Counted from the stretch's first letter, positions 1 through 6,637 are shown. The stretch is 7,539 nt of DNA from Devosia sp. (GCA_016793415.1 JAEUMC010000392.1:1-7539), one strand, 5' to 3'. The notes: generated from the letters alone by a model not told the origin. Numbers and translations: made by a program.

Positions 1-58
1 GGGTCTTCTGGTCGATGCCGAGCAGGGCGCGGGCGGCCCGCAATTGGCCGGCGGTCAT
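1..58 (-). CDS. XRE-family helix-turn-helix regulator, N-terminal fragment (partial)
   Basis: Only the first 19 codons are inside the window. They read MTAGQLRAARALLGIDQKT, which closely resembles the opening of Cro/C1-type (XRE) regulators: helix 1 with the xxQLRAARALLG pattern, then the start of helix 2 (xDQKTLA-like). Such proteins bind palindromic operators as dimers and often repress their own promoter. An ATG directly upstream at 59-61 is in frame, so the start may be one codon earlier. The ribosome-binding site is weak, an AGGCG-like stretch about 9 nt upstream. A perfect 17-bp palindrome lies about 50 bp upstream and fits an operator for this gene, but that is inference. The rest of the protein is outside the window, so its effector and targets are unknown. 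Confidence 0.6.
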   Translation of the reverse strand, partial: MTAGQLRAARALLGIDQKT

Positions 59-109
59 CATCGGTGCTTACGCCTGGACGAGGAAGTCTAGGGTAGAGAG
101 TCGACGAAC

Positions 110-126
110 TGATGTGCTGCACATCA
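110..126. promoter_or_regulatory. Operator-like palindrome upstream of the XRE gene
   Basis: TGATGTG, spacer CTG, then CACATCA: perfect 7-bp arms around a 3-bp spacer. It sits 52-68 bp upstream of the XRE start, where a promoter would be, and close to a GANTC site (GAGTC, 98-102). The symmetry and position suit a dimeric HTH repressor. The assignment to this regulator is inference. Confidence 0.4.
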
Positions 127-137
127 CTGTTGCAGTA

Positions 138-171
138 CTAGCAGTTTCGCCGGATTTCGGAAAGCTGCTGG
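138..171 (-). terminator. Stem-loop directly after the DUF1275 stop codon
   Basis: An imperfect hairpin begins right after the TAG stop (172-174). GCAG (141-144) pairs with CTGC (165-168), TTT (145-147) with AAA (161-163), and CCG (150-152) with CGG (158-160), leaving a GATTT loop and small bulges. No T-tract follows on the minus strand, so it is a weak candidate for an intrinsic terminator and may instead be a 3'-end stabilising stem. Confidence 0.25.
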
Positions 172-807
172 CTAGCGCGCCGCCTGGATAACAGCGCCGA
201 CAAGAAAACCAAGGTAGATCGCGCCTGGCACGATCAGCGCACCAACCTGCCATTGTCCGTAGCCGAACGCCCCGAGCGCTGCCCCGAGCAGCAGGGCCAG
301 CCACACCAGCAGATGCTGCAGCCAGCGCAGCGGCGGCGCTTCGCGACGGACGGCCCGGGCCAGGTCCTGGCCGACCGCGAACAGCGTACCGGTGACGAAC
401 GTGGCGCCGAGCCTCGCGGCTCCGCTCTGCGGCAGCACGGCATTCTGCGCCCCGGCTGCGGTGGCGAGGGCAAGCATGGCCTGCGCCGCGGAGAAGCCGT
501 TGGCATGCAGCACCAGCGTCACCAGCAGGCCGGCGATGACGACTGCCAGCACGCCGATGCGACCGCGTCGCTGGCCGATGCCGGAGATCAGGCTGCCGAG
601 GAAGCTGCCGACCACGAACATCACGATCAGCCCGGCCGGCAGGGCCAGGGCCGGGCCGAGATGCGCCAGGCCCGCGCCCAGCTGTGTGGTGTTGCCACTC
701 ATGAACGAGGTGTAGAAGCCGCCCAGCTCGATGAAGCCGACGACGTCGATCATGCCGGCGGCAGCCGTCAGCAGCAGGCCCAGACTGAGCTGCGGTGCGG
801 GTGTCAC
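172..807 (-). CDS. DUF1275 (YoaK-like) multi-pass membrane protein
   Basis: A 211-residue, strongly hydrophobic protein with about six membrane segments, near residues 7-25, 53-76, 83-100, 106-124, 162-182 and 190-208. Two features mark the DUF1275 family: FMSGNTTQLG after the first helix (about 35-44) and a second similar element TFVTGTL (about 135-141), giving an internally repeated look, with GAQNAV (about 118-123) between them. The family sits in the inner membrane and has no established substrate or function. I chose the GTG at 807 because it lies 1 nt after the HIT stop (809-811) and puts the first helix at the N-terminus, as in relatives. The frame stays open upstream to 903, with ATGs at 861 and 879, but those would extend a Pro/Arg-rich tail into the HIT gene. 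It is the last gene of the glycosyltransferase-HIT unit and probably depends on translational coupling, since no clear ribosome-binding site is visible. Confidence 0.85.
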   Translation of the reverse strand: MTPAPQLSLGLLLTAAAGMIDVVGFIELGGFYTSFMSGNTTQLGAGLAHLGPALALPAGLIVMFVVGSFLGSLISGIGQRRGRIGVLAVVIAGLLVTLVLHANGFSAAQAMLALATAAGAQNAVLPQSGAARLGATFVTGTLFAVGQDLARAVRREAPPLRWLQHLLVWLALLLGAALGAFGYGQWQVGALIVPGAIYLGFLVGAVIQAAR

Positions 808-808
808 G

Positions 809-1231
809 TCAGGCGAGGGCGGCTGCGATGGCCTTGGCCTGCGCGGCGAGCTCGGCGTCATCCGCCTTGCCCTGGCCATGGCGGCCGAGCTCCACACCCT
901 CATAGACCGGGATGACGTGGAAGTGCAGATGGAACACCGACTGGCCGGCAGGTGCCTCGTTGAACTGCACGACGCGGATGCCGTCGGGGTTCAGCGCCTT
1001 CTGCGCGGCCTTGGCCACCCGCTGGACCTGCGGGATGGTGCGGGCGAGCACCGCCGGATCGGCATCCAGGAGGTTACGCGACGCCGCCTTCGGGATGATC
1101 AGCACGTGTCCCTTGGATTGCGGGAAGATGTCCATCATGACCAGGACGTCCGCATCTTCGTAGACCTTGTGGGACGGAATCTCGCCCCTGATGATCTTGG
1201 AAAAGATGTTGCTCGGGTCGTAGGCAGTCAC
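809..1231 (-). CDS. HIT-family (histidine triad) nucleotide hydrolase
   Basis: A 140-residue protein of normal HIT length. It has the family opening NIFSKIIRGEIPSHKVYEDADVL, the central DIFPQSKGHVLIIPK segment (34-48), and the histidine triad active site H101-L-H103-F-H105 within QSVFHLHFHVIP. HIT/HINT proteins hydrolyse nucleoside phosphoramidates, AMP-lysine-type adducts or dinucleoside polyphosphates through a nucleotidyl-histidine intermediate. Which substrate applies here is not visible. The start is GTG, and it overlaps the TGA of the upstream glycosyltransferase gene in a GTGA arrangement, a 4-nt overlap typical of translational coupling. The next gene, DUF1275, follows after 1 nt. Nothing is missing from the active site, so the protein is probably functional. 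The identification is firm at family level; the subgroup (HinT-like versus Fhit-like) is not resolved, although length and motif favour HinT-like. Confidence 0.95.
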   Translation of the reverse strand: MTAYDPSNIFSKIIRGEIPSHKVYEDADVLVMMDIFPQSKGHVLIIPKAASRNLLDADPAVLARTIPQVQRVAKAAQKALNPDGIRVVQFNEAPAGQSVFHLHFHVIPVYEGVELGRHGQGKADDAELAAQAKAIAAALA

Positions 1232-2556
1232 GAGGCGGCTCCCATCACTTCGTCGGTGTCGTAAAGATTGCCCGGGTAGGTCTCGATCGTCTCTTCGACG
1301 ATATCTGCGGCGAGCCCGGTCCCATCCTCCAGCATCAGCCGATCGCGCAGTTCAGTTGCCGCAATCGCGAAGGTGGTGTCGGTTGCCAGTTCCTCGAGCG
1401 CCGAGGCGAGGATGCCCGGGGTGAGCTTGCGCAGCCGCACGGGGGCAGGGCCGCAGCCCAGCTCGTACACCCGGCGGCCCCAATAGGGCTGGTCGAAGAA
1501 ATGCGGCACCACAAAGGTCGGGCGGCCGGCATAGAGACCGGCATAGGTGGTGCCTGCGCCGCCATGGTGCACCAGCGCCTTCATCAGCGGGAACAGCTTG
1601 GTGTGGGGCGCCTTGTCGATGGTGTAGACGGTGTCGGGCAGGTCTTCTGCCTTGATGCCACCCCAACCCTTGCCGACCACGGCGCGCCCGCCCCATTCCT
1701 TGAGCGCCTTGGTGATGATCTCGGTGTTGCGCTGCGCGCCCCACGGCATCGAGCCGAAGCCCAGATAGATCGGCGCTTCGCCGGAATCGAGGAACTTGCG
1801 GAACGCCGCATCCGGCTCCCACCCGGTGATGTCATCGAGCCGCCAGAAGCCGGTGACGGTGGTGGTTTCCGGCCAGTCGCCGGGCCGCGGCGAGATCACC
1901 GGGGAATAGGCGTGCAGCGCCGGGATCGGCTCGCCCCGGGCGTTCTTGGAGAAACCCGAGCGCTTGCGGCTCCTGAGCCCCAGCAGCTTGGCGCGCATGC
2001 GGTCGCGCGGGAAATCGTAGTAGCTCTGATGCGCCGCCTGCACCACGTAGCTCAGCCGGTTGAACAGCGGATCGAGGCTGATGCGGTTGAACAGCGGCTC
2101 GGGCGGCGGGCCGTCATAGCCGAAATACGGGAACTCGCCGGTCGGGTTGATCGGCTGGAACGCCGTCATGATCGCCGGGATGTCCAGGGCCTCGGCGACG
2201 TCGACGGCGAAATTGGTGGTCTGGTGGAAGATGATGGCGTCGACATCCTGCGCCGTGGCCCAGAGGTGCCGGCAGGCGGTCTTCATGATCTTCTGGCCAT
2301 CGCGCAGCAGCTTGGGCGCGTAAAGCAGCGAGTTCTTCGACATGACGTTGTCGAACTGGCTCTGCCGCATGAAAGCCTGGATGTCGCTGCCCAGCGTCGC
2401 GAACTCGACGCCATGGCCAGTGACGAACCCCTCGAAGTCGTTGGTGGCGCACAGCACGACCGAGTGCCCGCGCTTCTTCAGCGCGAGCGCCAGCGCGACG
2501 AAGGGCTGCACGTCTCCCATCGTACCAATCGCGGCTATGGCGATGCGCTTGCTCAT
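1228..2556 (-). CDS. GT1-family glycosyltransferase (UGT80 / sterol glucosyltransferase-like)
   Basis: A 442-residue GT-B-fold transferase that should move a sugar from a nucleotide-sugar donor to a lipid or small-molecule acceptor. The N-terminal acceptor domain opens with RIAIAAIGTMGDVQPFVALA (residues 4-23), the Gly-rich loop of glycosyltransferase family 28/UGT80 N-domains. The C-terminal donor domain has YLGFGSMP (about 264-271), APHTKLFP (306-313), and HHGGAGTT (330-337) followed by GRPTFVVPHFFDQPYWGRRV, the donor-binding signature. A TGFW linker element sits between the domains. The frame is open for 65 more codons upstream, but the ATG at 2556 starts right at the first beta strand and has GGAGA 4 nt upstream (2561-2565), so I use it. 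It heads a unit with the HIT and DUF1275 genes. Relatives include sterol glucosyltransferases and macrolide or antibiotic glycosyltransferases; bacteria of this type seldom make sterols, so a hopanoid, carotenoid or glycolipid acceptor is possible but only a guess. Confidence 0.88.
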   Translation of the reverse strand: MSKRIAIAAIGTMGDVQPFVALALALKKRGHSVVLCATNDFEGFVTGHGVEFATLGSDIQAFMRQSQFDNVMSKNSLLYAPKLLRDGQKIMKTACRHLWATAQDVDAIIFHQTTNFAVDVAEALDIPAIMTAFQPINPTGEFPYFGYDGPPPEPLFNRISLDPLFNRLSYVVQAAHQSYYDFPRDRMRAKLLGLRSRKRSGFSKNARGEPIPALHAYSPVISPRPGDWPETTTVTGFWRLDDITGWEPDAAFRKFLDSGEAPIYLGFGSMPWGAQRNTEIITKALKEWGGRAVVGKGWGGIKAEDLPDTVYTIDKAPHTKLFPLMKALVHHGGAGTTYAGLYAGRPTFVVPHFFDQPYWGRRVYELGCGPAPVRLRKLTPGILASALEELATDTTFAIAATELRDRLMLEDGTGLAADIVEETIETYPGNLYDTDEVMGAAS

Positions 2557-2560
2557 TCGG

Positions 2561-2565
2561 TCTCC
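2561..2565 (-). promoter_or_regulatory. Ribosome-binding site of the glycosyltransferase gene
   Basis: GGAGA on the minus strand, 4 nt before the ATG at 2556. It is the best Shine-Dalgarno match near this gene and decides the start against the 65-codon longer open frame. Confidence 0.65.
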
Positions 2566-2712
2566 AGGGCCCCGGGAGGAGGCGGCCGTCATATCCATCG
2601 GGAGTATGGTCTGGCTGAGGCAACAAAGTACCGCGCCAGACCCGAACCCGTCCAGTGTGGTGCCTTCGAACCACAGTGCCTGCGGGTGCGCAACTCTCCG
2701 GGAGCGCATTCG

Positions 2713-2733
2713 GGAAAAGTTGCGGACTTTTCC
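2713..2733. repeat. Intergenic palindrome, copy 1
   Basis: GGAAAAGT, 5-nt spacer TGCGG, ACTTTTCC: perfect 8-bp arms. It sits 30 bp downstream of the FemAB-like stop codon and about 157 bp upstream of the glycosyltransferase start. A second copy with identical arms is at 4792-4812. Read on the minus strand, the 21 bases differ from the plus-strand reading of copy 2 at only one loop base. A further 9-bp inverted pair, CTTCGAACC (2664-2672) and GGTTCGAAG (2734-2742), brackets it. The rest of this 206-bp gap shows a weak 6-bp inverted repeat (2656-2675) and no confident promoter. Confidence 0.7.
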
Positions 2734-2762
2734 GGTTCGAAGACGCGCCAAATCAAAAAAGG

Positions 2763-3929
2763 CTAATGCGAATCCCCATGTCTGAACGGGGTGTAGCGTT
2801 CGAGTTGTTCCTGCTCGCGTGCGACGGAAGCGCGTTCCTGCGCCACGAAACGTGCGACGGCGTCGCGAAGCCCCGGATGGCCGATCCAGTGCACCGAGCG
2901 GGTGGTGGCCGGCGCGTAGCCGCGCGCCAGCTTGTGCTCGCCCTGCGCCCCGGCTTCGACCACCGGCAGCTTGTGCGCGATGGCGTAATCGATGGCCTGG
3001 TAATAGCAGAGCTCGAAATGCAGGAACGGCACGTTGCGCGTGGCGCCCCAGTAGCGGCCGTAGAGCCGGTCGTGCCCGATCATCGAGAACGTGCCGGCGA
3101 TCGGCTCGTCGCCGTCATAGGCGAACATCAGCAGGATCCGGTCGGCCATCGCCTCTGACAGCAGCGAGAAGAAGCGGCGGTTGAGGTACGGCCGGCCCCA
3201 CTTGCGGCTGCCGGTATCCTGGTAGAACTCGAAGAAGGCGTCCCACACCTGCTCGGTAAGCTCGGACCCGGTGAGCCATCGGACCGTCAGGCCATCAGCC
3301 TCCAGCGCATCGCGGCGCTCGCGACGGGTAACCTTGCGGTGACGTGACGAGAGCGTCCCGAGAAAGTCCTCGAAGCTGGAGAAGCCGTCATTGTGCCAGT
3401 GATACTGGGTGTCGTGGCGCACCAGCCAGCCCGAGCCGCGGGCGAGATCGGCTTCGGCCTCGCTGACGAAGGTGGCGTGCACCGAGGAGATATTGTTGCG
3501 GGTGGCGAGCGTCTCGGCCGTACGGATCACTGCCGCACGAGTAGCGTCATCGCGGGCCAGGAAGCGCGGTCCGGTGACCGGGGTGAACGGCACGGCACAT
3601 TGCAGCTTGGGATAATACTCGCCGCCGGCCCGCTGGAAGGCGTCCGCCCAGCCATGGTCGAACACGTACTCGCCCTGCGAGTGCGACTTGAGGTAGAGCG
3701 GCATGGCGCCCACCGGCGCACCGGCGCTGTCGCTCAGCAAGAGGTGCTGCGGCTGCCAGCCGGTCCGGTTGGAGGCGGAGCCGGACTGCTCGAGGGCGAG
3801 CAGGAACCGGTGATCGAGGAACGGGTTGTCGACGACCCCGTCATGCCCGGGCGCCAGCCCATTCCACACCGCCGCGGGAACCTCCGCGATGGAGCTGAGC
3901 ACATCGGCGCTGAGCGTTCCGTCAGGCAC
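2763..3929 (-). CDS. FemAB-like N-acyltransferase (COG3146 / PF04339, GNAT superfamily)
   Basis: A 388-residue protein with the conserved blocks of the COG3146 family: NPFLDHRFLLALEQSGSA (35-52), PLYLKSHSQGEYVFDHGWAD (77-96), YYPKLQ (105-110), PFTPVTGPR (114-122) and, near the C-terminus, EAGAQGEHKLARGY (325-338). These proteins have a GNAT/FemAB-type fold and are predicted acyl- or aminoacyl-transferases. PF04339 is named for peptidoglycan biosynthesis or recognition, but biochemical proof is thin and the substrate is unknown. There is no signal peptide or membrane segment, so it should be cytoplasmic. The start is GTG at 3929, giving an 8-nt overlap with the end of the upstream GDPD gene, so the two are probably translated together. 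The C-terminal helix is charged (RFVAQERASVAREQEQLERY). The family assignment is confident; the reaction is not. A T6 run follows the stop (2755-2760 on plus) but lacks a good stem. Confidence 0.9.
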   Translation of the reverse strand: MPDGTLSADVLSSIAEVPAAVWNGLAPGHDGVVDNPFLDHRFLLALEQSGSASNRTGWQPQHLLLSDSAGAPVGAMPLYLKSHSQGEYVFDHGWADAFQRAGGEYYPKLQCAVPFTPVTGPRFLARDDATRAAVIRTAETLATRNNISSVHATFVSEAEADLARGSGWLVRHDTQYHWHNDGFSSFEDFLGTLSSRHRKVTRRERRDALEADGLTVRWLTGSELTEQVWDAFFEFYQDTGSRKWGRPYLNRRFFSLLSEAMADRILLMFAYDGDEPIAGTFSMIGHDRLYGRYWGATRNVPFLHFELCYYQAIDYAIAHKLPVVEAGAQGEHKLARGYAPATTRSVHWIGHPGLRDAVARFVAQERASVAREQEQLERYTPFRHGDSH

Positions 3930-4683
3930 TTGGTGGATCGAACCCCTCGAAGACGATCTGGTCGGCCTTGCCCAGCACGGCGAGCGCCGCCGCCGGCGAC
4001 TTGATGGTCCAGGCGGTCACCGGCATGCCGAACGAGCGGAACAGCCTCACTGCCGGCAGGTCGAGCGACTTGTCGCGGCAGGAGATGAAGTCGAAACGGC
4101 TGAGCGGCCAGTGCAGCAGGTGGCGCAGCGCAAACCTGGTGGCATCACTCAGGTGCTGGTCCCATTCCGGCTCGTCATAGGCATAGGTCACGATGCCCAC
4201 CGGAATGGTGGCGCCGCGCTTCTTCACCTCGATGATCAGCTTGGGATCGAAGGATTCGAGCGTCACCGGGCCGCGATAGCCCTTGAGCGCATCCATCACC
4301 GTCTGCGCCAGCACTTCGGTGGCGGCTTGGTTCGGCTGCTGCTTCAGTTCTATCTGCAGCAGCACCCGGCCACCGATCTGGGCGAGGAATTCGTCGAACC
4401 GCTGTGGCGTATCGCCGGCGGTGCTGTCGAGCAGGGTATAGCCCGAGAGCTCGGCCATGGTGCGGGCGCCGACCGGTCCGCTGACGCCGGTCAACCGGTC
4501 GAGATCGTCGTCATGGAAGATCATCGGAATGCCGTCGCGGCTGAGCTGCACGTCGCATTCGATGGCGTAGCCGCCCTCGATCGCCGCGGCGAAGGCGCTT
4601 GCGGTGTTCTCGATGATGCCGCGACCGCGGTCGTGCAGACCGCGGTGGGCAATGGGACGATCAAAGTTCGGTTTGGCGCACAT
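3922..4683 (-). CDS. Glycerophosphodiester phosphodiesterase (GDPD family)
   Basis: A 253-residue TIM-barrel phosphodiesterase that should cleave glycerophosphodiesters, or a similar phosphodiester, to sn-glycerol 3-phosphate and an alcohol. The GDPD signature is complete: H13-R14-G15 (AHRG), E25-N26-T27, the metal and catalytic set E42-x-D44 in AIECDVQLS, and H57 in IPMIFHDDDLDRLTG, followed by LLQIELK (about 108-114) and the late VTAWTIK strand. No signal peptide is seen, so it is probably cytoplasmic, unlike periplasmic GlpQ; UgpQ-type is the closer model, but I give no symbol. The ATG at 4683 begins just ahead of the first barrel strand. The ribosome-binding site is poor. It leads a two-gene unit, its last 8 nt overlapping the FemAB-like GTG. 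The 176-bp upstream gap carries two stem-loops (4728-4760 and 4780-4821). The pairing suggests recycling of lipid headgroups alongside an envelope-related acyltransferase; this is inference. Confidence 0.93.
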   Translation of the reverse strand: MCAKPNFDRPIAHRGLHDRGRGIIENTASAFAAAIEGGYAIECDVQLSRDGIPMIFHDDDLDRLTGVSGPVGARTMAELSGYTLLDSTAGDTPQRFDEFLAQIGGRVLLQIELKQQPNQAATEVLAQTVMDALKGYRGPVTLESFDPKLIIEVKKRGATIPVGIVTYAYDEPEWDQHLSDATRFALRHLLHWPLSRFDFISCRDKSLDLPAVRLFRSFGMPVTAWTIKSPAAALAVLGKADQIVFEGFDPPSA

Positions 4684-4727
4684 GCTTTAAGCCGTCATAT
4701 GGGGTGGAAGCAGCGCCGCCGCTAGAC

Positions 4728-4760
4728 CAGCGTCGATCCGACTTCGTCGTGTCGACGCTG
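4728..4760. repeat. Stem-loop upstream of the GDPD gene
   Basis: CAGCGTCGA (4728-4736) pairs with TCGACGCTG (4752-4760), 9 perfect bp. Inside, CGAC (4739-4742) pairs with GTCG (4746-4749) around a TTC loop, separated from the outer stem by a 2x2 internal loop. It lies 45-77 bp upstream of the GDPD ATG. It could be an operator, a 5'-leader structure or a terminator for the preceding unit; no T-tract follows on either strand. Confidence 0.5.
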
Positions 4761-4779
4761 CCTAAGCCACTGTTTTGTC

Positions 4780-4821
4780 GCGGGATCGGACGGAAAAGTC
4801 TGCAACTTTTCCTGATCCCGC
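4780..4821. repeat. Intergenic palindrome, copy 2, with extended outer stem
   Basis: The core is GGAAAAGT (4792-4799), spacer CTGCA, ACTTTTCC (4805-4812). It is enclosed by a second perfect stem, GCGGGATC (4780-4787) and GATCCCGC (4814-4821), with GGAC and T unpaired between the stems, giving 16 bp in all. It lies 39 bp downstream of the RidA stop, similar to the placement of copy 1 after the FemAB-like gene. This suggests a 3'-end element (terminator or mRNA stabiliser) or a dispersed REP-like repeat. No U-tract follows. Confidence 0.7.
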
Positions 4822-4859
4822 TTAGCAGCCCCGCATGACACTTTCGCGTCGCTCGTCCC

Positions 4860-5324
4860 TTACTCCTCGACTTCGATGATGCCTTCGACTTCGACTGCCG
4901 CGCCAAGCGGCAGGGCGGCCATGCCGACGGCCGAGCGGGCGTGCTTGCCCTTGTCGCCGAGCACGCCGACGATCAGGTTGGAGGCGCCGTTGGCGACGAG
5001 GTGATGCTCGGCGAACTCGGGCGTCGAGGCGACGAACACGGTGAGTTTCAGCACCCGCTTGACCTTGCTGAGATCGACACCGGCGGTGTGGACGATCTGG
5101 CTGAGGAAGTTCACTGCCGCGAGCTCGGCGGCGTTGCCGCCCTGGACGACGTTCATGGTATCGCCGAGCAGGCCGGTAACCACGCCATCGGCGCCCGAGG
5201 AAATCTGCCCCGACACGTAGACGATATTGCCCGTCCGGGTGATCGGCACATAGGTGGCGACCGGCGCTTTCGGCTGCGGCAGCTCGTAGCCATATTCGCG
5301 GAGCTTATCGAGGGGGCTGGTCAT
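4860..5324 (-). CDS. RidA-family protein (YjgF/YER057c/UK114)
   Basis: A 154-residue member of the Rid family, longer than canonical RidA (about 128) and resembling the PF14588-type subgroup with an N-terminal extension of the PVATYVPITRTGNIVYVSGQI kind (21-41). Canonical RidA deaminates reactive enamine/imine intermediates made by PLP enzymes. The catalytic arginine is present as R130 in KHARSAVG, and the acid 15 residues later, E145, matches the R105/E120 spacing of E. coli RidA, so deaminase chemistry is possible. Whether this subgroup truly has that activity is less certain. It is the last gene of the DUF3572-dinB-ridA unit: its ATG lies 20 nt inside the 3' end of dinB, with AAGAG about 7 nt upstream, so translation is probably coupled. 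Nothing links it functionally to DinB beyond position. The family call is firm; the gene name is withheld because the subgroup differs from true RidA. Confidence 0.92.
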   Translation of the reverse strand: MTSPLDKLREYGYELPQPKAPVATYVPITRTGNIVYVSGQISSGADGVVTGLLGDTMNVVQGGNAAELAAVNFLSQIVHTAGVDLSKVKRVLKLTVFVASTPEFAEHHLVANGASNLIVGVLGDKGKHARSAVGMAALPLGAAVEVEGIIEVEE

Positions 5325-6633
5325 CCTGGTTCTCTTCGTCTTTGTCTGCGTTGCGGGCGGCGCGAGCCTTCACCCGGTCATATAGCTTGCCGCGGATCAC
5401 CGCGTCCCGGCCGAAGCGATCGCGTACACGATCAATGGCACGTTCGGCAGCGGCACGCCGGGCGATCCCTGGTTCGATCAGGTCGACCGGATCGATCCCG
5501 TCGGCCTCAGAAATGCCGCTGACGCCAATGCCGATCAGCCGGAATGCCGTCCCGTCGATCTCGCGAGCGAGAAGCTGCAAGCCGGTTTCGTAGAGCACGT
5601 TGGCAAGCTGTGTCGGGATCATCAATTGCCGGGCGCGGGTGCGCAAGCGAAAACCTGCCGACTTGAGCTTGAGCGTGACCGTGTCGCCGAGGATCGCCTT
5701 GGCCTTGAGCCGCTCGGATAGCCGCTCGCACAGCGCCAGCAGCTCGGTCGAGAGGTCCTCGAACGTTCTGAGATCGGTATTGAAGGTGGTCTCTGCCGAG
5801 ACGGTCTTCATCTGGTCGTCAGTGGAGATGGCGCGGGCATCCTCGCCGCGCGCCAGCCGGGCCAGCCGGGCGCCGGAATCGCCATAACGGCGCATCAGTT
5901 GCTCCGGCGGCGTCGCCTGCAACTGGCCGATGGTCTCGAACCCGTCCTTGCGGAGCGTTTCGGCGAACACCTTGCCGACGCCGTAGATCAGCGTCACCGG
6001 CTGCGGCGCGAGGAACGCGACCGTCTCGGCCTTGCCGATCACCGCGAAGCCGCGCGGCTTGTCGAGGTCGGAAGCGACCTTGGCGAGGAACTTGTTGTGG
6101 CTCAGGCCCACCGAGATGGTGACGCCGACCTCCTGTTCGACGCGCCGCGCGAAGCGCGTCAGCACCACCGCCGGCTTGGCCTTGTGCAGCGCCTCGGTAC
6201 CGGTGAGATCGAGGAAGGCCTCGTCGATCGACAGCGGTTCGACCAGTGGGGTCAGCTGATCCATCAGCGTGCGGATCTCGCGGCTTACCGCCACGTATTT
6301 CGCCATGTTGGGCGGAATGATCACCGCATGCGGGCAGAGTTCCTTCGCCCTGAACATCGGCATGGCGGAGCGCACGCCGTACTGCCGGGCGATGTAGCAG
6401 CAGGTCGAGACCACGCCGCGGACCCCGCCGCCGATGATCAGCGGCTTGTCGACGAGGCTGGGGTCGTCGCGCTTTTCGATCGAGGCATAGAAGGCGTCGC
6501 AGTCCACATGCGCGATACTGAGCGCACCCAGCTCGTCATGCGCCTTGATTCTGGGCGATCCGCAGGTGCGGCAACGGGCAGGGGCCTCGAAGGCCTCCAC
6601 TGTCGCCGAACAATCGCGGCAGATCGCCAGCAT
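5305..6633 (-). CDS. dinB: DNA polymerase IV (Y-family translesion polymerase) with N-terminal zinc-binding-like extension
   Basis: A 442-residue Y-family polymerase that copies past damaged bases with low fidelity. Residues 1-35 form an extension with C5-x2-C8 and C21-x2-C24, a probable zinc ribbon, common in alphaproteobacterial DinB and absent from E. coli DinB. The palm begins with [13 protein letters not shown]44 is the first metal ligand and Y49 takes the steric-gate position. [11 protein letters not shown] holds D137 and E138. [18 protein letters not shown] (about 75-92) is the finger segment. The thumb and little-finger domains follow. The C-terminus is charged and lacks a terminal QxxLF-type clamp motif; an internal DPVDLIEP may be the counterpart, which is inference. 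The frame is open for 35 codons upstream, but the ATG at 6633 is 4 nt after the DUF3572 stop, has GGATGAAG just before it, and starts at the Cys motif. It overlaps ridA by 20 nt. Confidence 0.95.
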   Translation of the reverse strand: MLAICRDCSATVEAFEAPARCRTCGSPRIKAHDELGALSIAHVDCDAFYASIEKRDDPSLVDKPLIIGGGVRGVVSTCCYIARQYGVRSAMPMFRAKELCPHAVIIPPNMAKYVAVSREIRTLMDQLTPLVEPLSIDEAFLDLTGTEALHKAKPAVVLTRFARRVEQEVGVTISVGLSHNKFLAKVASDLDKPRGFAVIGKAETVAFLAPQPVTLIYGVGKVFAETLRKDGFETIGQLQATPPEQLMRRYGDSGARLARLARGEDARAISTDDQMKTVSAETTFNTDLRTFEDLSTELLALCERLSERLKAKAILGDTVTLKLKSAGFRLRTRARQLMIPTQLANVLYETGLQLLAREIDGTAFRLIGIGVSGISEADGIDPVDLIEPGIARRAAAERAIDRVRDRFGRDAVIRGKLYDRVKARAARNADKDEENQDDQPPR

Positions 6634-6637
6634 CGCT

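Noticed and set aside
2557..2751. 65-codon N-terminal extension of the glycosyltransferase
   Set aside because: It precedes the first beta strand, has no family counterpart, crosses the intergenic palindrome, and a good GGAGA site supports the ATG at 2556.
1501..2766. 421-codon plus-strand open frame antisense to the glycosyltransferase
   Set aside because: Composition is Arg/Gly/Val-rich with no family resemblance. It mirrors a well-supported gene and is typical of high-GC shadow frames.
2755..2792. Intrinsic terminator after the FemAB-like gene (T6 run with CCCC/GGGG stem)
   Set aside because: The stem is only 4 bp with a 10-nt loop and lies 13 nt from the T-run, so it does not fit a working terminator.
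2585..4700. Shared 10-mer GCCGTCATAT upstream of the glycosyltransferase (2585-2594) and GDPD (4691-4700) genes
   Set aside because: Several 10-mer matches are expected by chance in 7.5 kb, and the positions relative to the start codons differ.
3826..4725. 299-codon plus-strand open frame antisense to the GDPD gene
   Set aside because: No recognisable motifs; the opposite strand has complete GDPD catalytic motifs.
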